Part shown: positions 54,959-64,000 of the stretch, in pieces
Position numbering within the stretch: the stretch's first letter is position 1
Layout: every line of letters starts with the position of its first letter
Source of the DNA: Spinacia oleracea
Taxonomy: Eukaryota; Streptophyta; Magnoliopsida; Caryophyllales; Amaranthaceae
Length of the DNA stretch: 64,000 nt
NCBI RefSeq assembly: GCF_020520425.1
Contig: NC_079487.1
Span: forward strand, 65,278,398 to 65,342,397
Direction of reading: 5' to 3'
Made by a program: the position numbers and the translations under genes
Notes under the pieces: generated by a model
Databases searched by the model: none
What the model was told of the DNA's origin: nothing
The model's input: the letters and a program-made list of their open reading frames with translations, nothing else

Positions 54959-56083
54959 CTAGCACAAGGTTAATAGAAAAGTACCAGAATCTATATCGGC
55001 AGATCGTTCATCCTCATTCTGATTCATCATGTACAACTTTCCTGGAGCTTTATTTGGGTTGTTGTTATCATTTGCAGGCTTATTATAGTTCTCTTGATTG
55101 TCTTGTGCCCCTCCAGGCTTTGAATTTTGACCTCCAGACTTGTTAAACCTCACATGGTTTCCACCTCCATTACTATTTTGTTCCTTTCTGTGCTTAGTGA
55201 AGCACTCATACTCCCTATGCCCCCTTTTCTGACAATAGTTGCAGGTCACTAGTTCTCCTTTGCAGTTCTTACCAGGGTGATTGCTACTGCACATCTTGCA
55301 ATGATGCACTCTCTTACATTGATTCGAGTTGTTGTGGTGCCCCTGATTGCTTCTTCCTTGAAAATTTCCATTTCCACTCTCATTCCTATTCACGTTTCTA
55401 TTCTTCTTGAAATTGCCTCGGTTTTTCCCAGCATCAAACTCTTTTCTTTTCTCCCCAACAACATTTTTCTTGTCCCTTCTAGACTGTAAACCATGAATAT
55501 GGGCGGTTCTGAACACATTCTCTAAAGGTGTAAAGGTTTCTCCACCTAATCCCAACTGGATCTCATCGGTCAACCCTTGCTCAAACATCTGAGCCTTTAT
55601 CTCCTCTGTGGCTACAACCTCAGGTGTAAACTTCGACAGCGCTATAAATTTGCTATAATATCCAGCAATGGTCATACTCCCCATCCCAAGGTTTATGAAT
55701 TCCTGCGCTTTTCGTTTTGTTATAAAAGGAGGATAAAACTTTTCCCTCAATGCAACAACAAATGAGTACCAATTAAATCCCTCGGCAGTACTTAGCCTAG
55801 TTTCATTCTTTCTCCACCACAGATCGGCTTCATCTTTTAGGTAAAGGACAGCTTGACCTACTCTCATACTCCTAGGGCAACTCACAGCCTCAAAAAGTTT
55901 CTCAAACTCCCTAATCCAATTTTCTAAGAAGGTAGGGTCTGATTGCCCCTTGAAGTATGGTGGCTTAACTTTCGCAAGCCTTTCAAACATGTCCCCTGCA
56001 GAATCGGGGCGCTCAGTTCTTTCCTGGGTCAATATTTCCACCAAGAGGCGAATATCATCAGCTAGGTCATTATTGTTGACCAT
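54959..56083 (-). CDS. retrotransposon gag, unit 2 (intact frame)
   Basis: 374 aa structural protein of a Ty3/gypsy element: coats the RNA in cytoplasmic particles. Residues ~35-200 are the retrotransposon gag domain (FKGQSDPTFLENWIREFEKLF; YLKDEADLWW; ALREKFYPP). 205-250 is basic and Asn/Gly-rich. Two zinc knuckles follow: CKMCSSNHPGKNC (262-274) and CNYCQKRGHREYEC (281-294). The frame ends shortly after ADIDSGTF, at the border with protease. Upstream of it the leader and primer site are deleted, so truncated LTR3 lies about 415 bases from the start codon. Confidence 0.93.
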   Translation of the reverse strand: MVNNNDLADDIRLLVEILTQERTERPDSAGDMFERLAKVKPPYFKGQSDPTFLENWIREFEKLFEAVSCPRSMRVGQAVLYLKDEADLWWRKNETRLSTAEGFNWYSFVVALREKFYPPFITKRKAQEFINLGMGSMTIAGYYSKFIALSKFTPEVVATEEIKAQMFEQGLTDEIQLGLGGETFTPLENVFRTAHIHGLQSRRDKKNVVGEKRKEFDAGKNRGNFKKNRNVNRNESGNGNFQGRSNQGHHNNSNQCKRVHHCKMCSSNHPGKNCKGELVTCNYCQKRGHREYECFTKHRKEQNSNGGGNHVRFNKSGGQNSKPGGAQDNQENYNKPANDNNNPNKAPGKLYMMNQNEDERSADIDSGTFLLTLC

Positions 56084-56498
56084 CCTAGAGTGCGACCTGT
56101 GAGTAATATATTCTATTTTAGGTTCGAAACTTCACTTAACATTATCCTAGCAATGTATTCACATCTAAACACCACTTTCTTCACAAAAATATCAATGATC
56201 TCTATATCGATCCTTTTCGAGAGATCCTATGTTGGTATACTTAGAAAGAAATATTTTATTTCTGAAATAAACAATTTCAGGTCTCACTAATGACTTCCCA
56301 ACCAAATCATAATCAAAATTCGATAACACAATAAGTTTGGTGGAATCAAACAATTTCTATGCACATTTACATGCAACACTTAAACATTTAACACATGCAC
56401 ATAGCAATCAACTTCTTATGCTAGCAATTAACTACTAATGCACATATAATTTATCCTATATGCCCTTTCCTATATTACCCATCTCTCATAATAAATCA

Positions 56499-57528
56499 TA
56501 ATTTTCATACTTTAAATATTCAAAAAAAATCAATATTTCAATGTAATTAGGAAATCTGAAAATAAAATATTATTTGAACATACTATATAAATCTGAAAAT
56601 CCATTAACTCATAAAAATCATAGATTTATTAAATCAAATCATAAATTAAATAAACAAAATAAAATCAAAATATTAGTTTACTTAGGGTTTAAGAAATAAC
56701 CAAGAAAAGAGGGAGAGTTTGGGCGGCCGGCGGTTGAGTCGCGGCAGCAGGTGGTCGCAAAGGTGGCTGCAAGTAAGGGCGGCGGCACACGTTGGTGGTG
56801 GCTGTGAGGACGAGCAAAGTCAGCCACGAAAAGCAATAAGGGAAAGGAAGAAAACGAAAAGGAAAGGAAAGAATAAGGAGGAGGGTTCTACCGTGCGGTG
56901 GCCGGCAGTCAGGGTTGCGCTGACGGCGGCAGGATGCTCGGCGGCAGCAAGTTCGCGGAGGATTCTGGTTCGAACAACAACAGTGAATGAGGATGGGAAC
57001 AAACCGAAAGATACAAGAGGAACGAGGGAGAAAGGGAGGGCGACGAACAAGTGGTGAGAGGCCTTACCGGCGACGACGGTTGATGTAGGTCCGGCGGCTG
57101 GCTAGCGACGGTCGTGAAGGGAGGACAGAAAACGGCAGTGTGGGGGATGAGGTTTGAGTTCACATGAAACAGAGAGAAGGAACAAGAGGAGGGCTTTGAT
57201 TTGTTTTACGTGAAATAGTTTGGGTGATGGTTTGAGGTTTGGGTTTTGATGTTGGGCTTTCCCAAGTAGGCTAGAATTAGGATTTGGCTTTTATGATTCG
57301 AATCCAAAACTGAATAGGATCGTTTTCTAAATTCAATCAATTTTCGTAATTCAAATTCTTTTCAACTTAAAATTCTAAAATTATTTTCGATTTCGTAAAT
57401 CGTTGAAAATATTAAAATGTAATAAATAAATATACGTTAATTATATATTTATTTCTAAAATTCATAAATTCTTATTTAAATATATTAAATATACGTTAAA
57501 ATATATAAATAAATTACGGGGGATTACA
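56499..57528 (-). repeat. array LTR3, truncated
   Basis: Only the part equivalent to 51902-52932 of LTR2 is present. On the minus strand it keeps the first ~1030 bases (including the GC-rich block) and lacks the last ~1.7 kb, plus the primer site and leader of unit 2. The junction (…aaatcataat/tttcatac…) shows a 3-base overlap, AAT. Confidence 0.93.
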
Positions 57529-57881
57529 ATCTACCCCTCTTAAAAGAAGTTTCGTCCCGAAACTTGACACGAAAATTCACATATTTTTCCAAACTTTTCA
57601 ACTTATTCTTGCTAGAGAAGTATTTGTGCCACTAATGTGCACTCTTTTGCCAACTTAAATTTGTTTGTGTTACTCATGAACACCTTTTTCTTATGCGGAG
57701 AATCTATTTACTTTGCACCAACATGTATAATTTTCTAAAATAAGCATAAAAATGCATAAAAACACCATAAAATTAGGTAAAAAGCGCGAAGTTATATCGC
57801 ATTCTTCCCTCTTAAAGAAAACGAGTTACGCCCTCGTAACTCATCTCAGGGAATAACTTTGGATATTCCTATTTCAACGAA

Positions 57882-58073
57882 TCATGTCCCCAATGCTATA
57901 TTTCCACTAAAATCGTAGCAAGTTGGGTTTCTACACTTCTTTCCACACAATGCCTCAACAGGTGTCATCTTAAAGCTCGCATAGTAACTATTGATGCACG
58001 AAAATTCAATCGAACCTAGGTGGCCTTCCCAATTACCCTTAAAATCCATAACACAGGTTTTGCTTTCTTCCAA
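57882..58073 (-). pseudogene. integrase C-terminal remnant, unit 3
   Basis: Identical in translation to units 1 and 2. Confidence 0.85.
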
Positions 58074-58665
58074 AAGTCTTTCTCAACCTCCTATAATGGT
58101 CATCTAGGCCTAGAAAACTTTAGATATCAGACACGTTCTTGGAATTGGTCACTCACTCACAGCTTGAATCTTAGCAGGATCTACAGAGACTCCTTCTGGT
58201 CAACTTTTCCTTTTTACCAAACCTCCTTATGTCTTTCACGGATGTATAACTTTTGGGCTTAACTCTTAGCTCTTTCACCAATTCATGTATTTCTTTTCAT
58301 CTTTTCCAGACAACAAATGATTTCTAACGATCCTGGACCACTCAGATCTTCTGTTAAATTTATTCCCTTGCGTAACATAGTTCTCAATCAATTTAGTCCT
58401 TCACTTTTCCGTCGATGTCACTTATACACATATGACTTCAAGATTTGTATACTTCATTTAATAAAACTAGATTCTTTCTAAGCGTCTCCAAGTAATCCTC
58501 AAGTGTTTGTCATGCTCTTTCTCATTCTTTGAATAGATCATGATACCATCAATGAATACAACGACGAACTTATCTAAGAATTCGTGGAAAATCCTATTCA
58601 TTAAATCCATAAATATGGCAAGTGCATTGGTTAACCCAAAAGACATTACTCTAAACCCATAATGA

Positions 58666-59163
58666 CTAATGAGGTCTTAGGCCCTTATCAGCTATCCTCA
58701 ATTTGTGGTACTTCAAACACAATTCAGTCTTCGAGAACACACTCGCCCAATTCAATTGACCCAATATGTCGTCTATCCTAGGCAAAGGATACTTGTTCTT
58801 GATGGTGTTTATCTCCCTAAAATCGATGCAGAATTCCATACTCTTATCTTTCTCCTTAACAAACAACACATGAGCACCCCACGGTGATGTACTAGGCCTA
58901 ATATACCCCTTAACGAAACAACTCTTGCAATTGTGTCTTAATTCGCTCATTTCAGGAGGTGCCATGCTAGAAGGTGCTTTAGATATAGGTGTCGATACAG
59001 GATTTAACTCTACGGTGAACTCAAAGGCTCTAGCAGGTGACATACTCGCAATTCCACTCAAAAACACATCAATGAATCCATTCACAATGGGAACATCCTC
59101 GATTTTCACTCCAACTTCTTTACTCACCTCTAACGCACTACAAAAATGGAAAATATAGTTCAC
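58666..59163 (-). pseudogene. reverse transcriptase N-terminal remnant, unit 3
   Basis: 165 codons, one residue different from unit 2 in the visible linker (FEF/FKF). Same loss of the catalytic region. Confidence 0.88.
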
Positions 59164-59193
59164 ACCCCCTATTCATAATTTTCCTCACTTGCA

Positions 59194-59385
59194 TTACAGA
59201 ATCAACTGAAGGTTCTTGGACTTCTCAAAACATCTATATGAGGTCAACTTCCCAATAAGGTTCCTTAAAATCACTCCCTGGATTTCATAGTCTATCTTAG
59301 CCTTGTACAAACTTAGCCAATCCATTCCCGGAATTACATCTAGGTCCCTCAGATTAAACTTTATCAAATCAGAAGGAAAACGCAA
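59194..59385 (-). pseudogene. protease end remnant, unit 3
   Basis: Identical in translation to units 1 and 2. Confidence 0.85.
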
Positions 59386-59554
59386 TCTTTTATCTTCAAA
59401 GGCAAGTTCTTAAACGACTTGGTACACCCTATGGTTACACCAGTAGATACACTAACAGGTAAATCGATCACCTCAAAATCTACTCAATTCAGACTCTTAA
59501 CAATAGATGACGAAACAAAAGAATGAGTTGCCAACGAATTAATTAATGCTTTAA

Positions 59555-60679
59555 CTAGCACAAGGTTAATAGAAAAGTACCAGAATCTATATCGGCAGAT
59601 CGTTCATCCTCATTCTGATTCATCATGTACAACTTTCCTGGAGCTTTATTTGGGTTGTTGTTATCATTTGCAGGCTTATTATAGTTCTCTTGATTGTCTT
59701 GTGCCCCTCCAGGCTTTGAATTTTGACCTCCAGACTTGTTAAACCTCACATGGTTTCCACCTCCATTACTATTTTGTTCCTTTCTGTGCTTAGTGAAGCA
59801 CTTATACTCCCTATGCCCCCTTTTCTGACAATAGTTGCAGGTCACTAGTTCTCCTTTGCAGTTCTTACCAGGGTGATTGCTACTGCACATCTTGCAATGA
59901 TGCACTCTCTTACATTGATTCGAGTTGTTGTGGTGCCCCTGATTGCTTCTTCCTTGAAAATTTCCATTTCCACTCTCATTCCTATTCACGTTTCTATTCT
60001 TCTTGAAATTCCCTCGGTTTTTCCCAGCATCAAACTCTTTTCTTTTCTCCCCAACAACATTTTTCTTGTCCCTTCTAGACTGTAAACCATGAATATGGGC
60101 GGTTCTGAACACATTCTCTAAAGGTGTAAAGGTTTCTCCACCTAATCCCAACTGGATCTCATCGGTCAACCCTTGCTCAAACATCTGAGCCTTTATCTCC
60201 TCTGTGGCTACAACCTCAGGTGTAAACTTCGACAGCGCTATAAATTTGCTATAATATCCAGCAATGGTCATACTCCCCATCCCAAGGTTTATGAATTCCT
60301 GCGCTTTTCGTTTTGTTATAAAAGGAGGATAAAACTTTTCCCTCAATGCAACAACAAATGAGTCCCAATTAAATCCCTCGGCAGTACTTAGCCTAGTTTC
60401 ATTCTTTCTCCACCACAGATCGGCTTCATCTTTTAGGTAAAGGACAGCTTGACCTACTCTCATACTCCTAGGGCAACTCACAGCCTCAAACAGTTTCTCA
60501 AACTCCCTAATCCAATTTTCTAAGAAGGTAGGGTCTGATTGCCCCTTGAAGTATGGTGGCTTAACTTTCGCAAGCCTTTCAAACATGTCCCCTGCAGAAT
60601 CGGGGCGCTCAGTTCTTTCCTGGGTCAATATTTCCACCAAGAGGCGAATATCATCAGCTAGGTCATTATTGTTGGCCAT
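59555..60679 (-). CDS. retrotransposon gag, unit 3 (intact frame)
   Basis: 374 aa, nearly identical to unit 2. Differences include Ala2 for Val2, Asp106 for Tyr106 and Lys293 for Glu293 in the second knuckle, where the metal-binding Cys and His are kept. Unit 3 has a complete leader, primer site and (as far as visible) 5' LTR, so this is the copy most likely to be transcribed and packaged. Confidence 0.93.
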   Translation of the reverse strand: MANNNDLADDIRLLVEILTQERTERPDSAGDMFERLAKVKPPYFKGQSDPTFLENWIREFEKLFEAVSCPRSMRVGQAVLYLKDEADLWWRKNETRLSTAEGFNWDSFVVALREKFYPPFITKRKAQEFINLGMGSMTIAGYYSKFIALSKFTPEVVATEEIKAQMFEQGLTDEIQLGLGGETFTPLENVFRTAHIHGLQSRRDKKNVVGEKRKEFDAGKNRGNFKKNRNVNRNESGNGNFQGRSNQGHHNNSNQCKRVHHCKMCSSNHPGKNCKGELVTCNYCQKRGHREYKCFTKHRKEQNSNGGGNHVRFNKSGGQNSKPGGAQDNQENYNKPANDNNNPNKAPGKLYMMNQNEDERSADIDSGTFLLTLC

Positions 60680-61615
60680 CCTAGAGTGCGACCTGTGAGT
60701 AATATATTCTATTTTAGGTTCGAAACTTCACTTAACATTATCCTAGCAATGTATTCACATCTAAACACCACTTTCTTCACAAAAATATCAGTGATCTCTA
60801 TATCGATCCTTCTCGAGAGATCCTATGTTGGTATACTTAGAAAGAAATATTTTATTTCTGAAATAAACAATTTCAGGTCTCACTAATGACTTCCCAACCA
60901 AATCATAATCAAAATTCGATAACACAATAAGTTTGGTGGAATCAAACAATTTCTATGCACATTTACATGCAACACTTAAACATTTAACACATGCACATAG
61001 CAATCAACTTCTTATGCTAGCAATTAACTACTAATGCACATATAATTCTATCCTATATGCCCTTTCCTATATTACCCATCTCTCATAATAAATCATAATA
61101 GGTCAAACATTGAAAAATTTAAAGAATAAAACAAGAACGATTAGTAAGAAAAAAAAAAGTTTACTAAACGAATAAATAAAATAAAAAAAATTTATTATTA
61201 TTATTATATATTTTTTTTTAAACGAATAATTAATAAGAATTTTTTTATTAACGAATAAATAATAAACGAATAAATATTTATTAAACGAATAATTATTAAA
61301 CGAATAAATATACTTAAGGAATAAGAATTTTTTTTTTTTCCGAATATATTTAATTTAATTTCGAAAATAAAGAAAAACGTACTTAATTCACATAAACGAA
61401 AAGTTTCGAATAAATAAGTTAATTCCGAACTTAAATAAGAAATATTAATATACTTTCAAACAAAATAAAATGAATTTGGTCCCCCAAAAAAAAAGTACGC
61501 ATTTTTGAATGATATAATAAGTAGAAGTTCAATTCTAGGAAATTCGTTTTAGAAAAATAGCTTGTTTAGGCGCCTAAAAATTATTGAAGTAAAACCATAA
61601 GCTCTGATACCACTT

Positions 61616-64000
61616 TGTAACTCCCCGACAATTCCCATTTTCTAAAATACCTCTTTTTAAACATAACTGTAGGGAATTATCAAAGTATTATCACCCGTGT
61701 GAAAACGTAACGGCTTATTCAGAATTTTGCAGCGGAAAACATAAAACTAACTTGTAGGTTCATAATTAATCTTATTACATATTCGGTCCAAAACCAATTA
61801 ACTGAAATAAGGAAATACGAATAGTACGACAAATTTCAAATTTAAGTTAACAAACCAAATCACTTAATAAAGCAAATATAACTACAAGCTCTCTAATCCC
61901 GATCCCAAATGATGCATCATCTTCAAACCTGTAGATGGGCAACGCTTATTGATCCTTAGAGACTGCTCACCAAAGATGGGTCATCACAGGATCAATAAGG
62001 CATAGCCATGATCAACACACACAAACAAAGCACGTAATCAGCAAAGCTGAGTACTACATACTAAAACAATAATTATCCTAACATGATACTATTAAATGAA
62101 CCCTAACATGATACTATTAAACATAAGTAAGGGCAGACAAAACACGATAATTTGACGACCATACTTGACTAGACTAGGCTAGACTTATGACAATAATATT
62201 ATTTTGGTTGAAATAGACAATGGACCGAGTTGTCCATCCAGAAGTCTTCACTAAGGAAGACGAGGTACGGGCGCGACTCCGTAACCTCAGTGACCTGCGA
62301 TATCGAGGAACGTTTAAATAAAAATAGAACACGGTGATCAATCCGGTCCCAGAAAAGGCCATGGGCTACCACCATGAACCCCAACTCCTGTTTGTCCGTC
62401 ACTTTAGACGTGCACAGTCTAAAACTATTGCTACTCAGTTTCACTTTACATGATTTACAATTGAGATTTCGTTATGACTCAACAATCACATAAGACATAC
62501 AATTCACATTTGTTCACAACTGTTTTTATCTTGGAATTAAGTAAGTGATCATAAAAGCATCAATCAAGACTCAATCCAATTTATCCAATCTTTCCTTTAA
62601 CCATGAGCAACCCTGTATATGGGCATAAAGTTTCAACTTACTAAACAAGGTCCACCGCCCTCATAAAGTAGTGAAAAGATAGAAAGGGAACAACAACAAA
62701 TCGATCCAAACCAATCATATAGAATTATCTAGTGTTCCCAACCAACATGTTTGTATCAATCATCCATACTAACATGTTACAGTTCTCATAGTGCAAAATA
62801 AGTTCAATAAGTTTGTCCAACAGTATTAAACATGCACATTCCATATAACCAAGTTCGTCCATAATATCAACATCACCAAGTTCAACAACAAATTCAACAT
62901 GATTTCAATAATTAGCACACATTCCAAGCACACAGGTATGTACGTACCTTGTGTAAACAAATTGATAGGCCACTTTAACACTTTCAAAAGTCGCCTAAAG
63001 AGAATTCTCCGCCTAAAACAACCAACAAATATTCCCAATCAATTCCTAATCATTGATAACCATAAGAGAGCATTCTAAATGCATCCTAAACATATTTAGA
63101 ACTTTTCTCCAATAACAAAACTTGAACATTTGATTTCCTAGCATCATAATTATTGAATTAATTATTGAAATTCGTTGAAAACTCTTCAAAGCATCATACT
63201 TAAATTTCCAGCAATATAAACTCGTTTAAAACTTTGCCAAGGCCAATTTAACATGCCTAGAACGTTGAAACAATAATTTTAATAATCCATACTCAACCTA
63301 CCATGATTTACAATCATAAAAACCTTGAATTTTCATACTTTAAATATTCAAAAAAAATCAATATTTCAATGTAATTAGGAAATCTGAAAATTAAATATAT
63401 TATTTGAACATACTATATAAATCTGAAAATCCAATTAACTCATAAAAATCATAGATTTATTAAATCAAATCATAAATTAAATAAACAAAATAAAATCAAA
63501 ATATTTAGTTTACTTAGGGTTTAAGAAATAACCAAGAAAAGAGGGAGAGTTTGGGCGGCCGGCGGCTGAGTCGCGGCAGCAGGTGGTCGCAAAGGTGGCT
63601 GCAAGTAAGGGCGGCGGCACACGTTGGTGGTGGCTGTGAGGACGAGCAAAGTCAGCCACGAAAAGCAATAAGGGAAAGGAAGAAAACGAAAAGGAAAGGA
63701 AAGGAAAGAATAAGGAGGAGGGTTCTACCGTGCGGTGGCCGGCAGTTAGGGTTGCGCTGACGGCGGCAGGATGCTCGGCGGCAGCAAGTTCGCGGAGGAT
63801 TCTGGTTCGAACAACAACAGTGAATGAGGATGGGAACAAACCGAAAGATACAAGAGGAAAGAGGGAGAAAGGGAGGGCGACGAACAAGTGGTGAGAGGCC
63901 TTACTGGCGACGACGGTTGATGTAGGTCCGGTGGCTGGCTAGCGACGGTCGTGAAGGGAGGACAGAAAACGGCAGTGTGGGGGATGAGGTTTGAGTTCAC
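61616..64000 (-). repeat. array LTR4, cut by the window end
   Basis: First 2385 bases of the + orientation LTR, starting TGTAACTCCCCGAC. Near 63695 it has a ~5-base AAGGA-type expansion relative to the other LTRs. The array may continue beyond the window. Confidence 0.93.

Larger units (their letters stand above)
43345..64000 (-). mobile_element. tandem array of a non-autonomous Tekay/Del-like Ty3/gypsy retrotransposon
   Basis: Order on +: LTR1 (43345-46090), internal 1 (46091-50187), LTR2 (50188-52932), internal 2 (52933-56498), truncated LTR3 (56499-57528), internal 3 (57529-61615), LTR4 (61616 to the window end). Neighbouring units share one LTR. All copies are on the minus strand, with the iMet primer site to the left of each intact right-hand LTR. 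Copies differ by only scattered bases. Each internal region keeps gag but lacks RT catalysis, RNase H and the integrase core. Right boundary not in the window; the 5 bases left of LTR1 are ATCCT. Confidence 0.93.

Overview
The window is plant nuclear DNA. Its genes have many exons with GT-AG introns, its background is AT-rich, and it carries plant-type transposons of almost every class: copia, Ty3/gypsy, LINE, hAT/Stowaway/MULE-type MITEs and a Helitron. The gene set and the style of the repeats suggest a eudicot. A member of the spinach/quinoa/beet group is my guess, but nothing in the window proves it.

Layout. (1) 425-5672, +: a nine-exon gene for plastid diaminopimelate epimerase (lysine synthesis), rebuilt as 366 aa. 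(2) 8038-9850, +: a two-exon pectin methylesterase gene, 352 aa, with an N-terminal membrane anchor and a His in place of one conserved Gln. (3) 11704-35315, +: a ten-exon gene for an OSCA/CSC1-like (DUF221) membrane channel, rebuilt as 715 aa and spread over 23.6 kb because its introns are full of transposons. Intron 1 alone is about 9.5 kb. It holds a LINE 3' end and a decayed copia element (13575-21283, minus strand) that was itself hit by two MITEs with 9-bp target duplications. Intron 2 has a hAT-type MITE. Intron 3 has three Stowaway-like MITEs nested inside one another. Intron 4 has a LINE relic. Intron 6 has a second hAT-type MITE. Intron 9 has a solo LTR and a small Helitron.

35.3-39.6 kb has no recognisable gene. 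It contains a diverged ~263-bp duplication, a 63-bp tandem repeat and a ~1.5-kb minisatellite. From 39.6 kb onward the window is retrotransposon only: an Athila-like LTR and leader (tRNA-Asp primer site), broken by an Ogre/Tat-like LTR (tRNA-Arg primer site), followed by a long array of one Tekay/Del-like Ty3/gypsy family on the minus strand (43345 to the window end).

The array is the most unusual structure here: LTR - internal - LTR - internal - truncated LTR - internal - LTR. Three nearly identical internal regions share LTRs. All three carry the same losses (changed protease active site, missing reverse-transcriptase catalytic region, RNase H and integrase core), while gag is an intact 374-codon frame in two of them. 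This points to a non-autonomous element multiplied in tandem by LTR-LTR recombination. The three host genes are functionally unrelated (plastid lysine synthesis, cell wall, membrane channel), and nothing suggests they are co-regulated.
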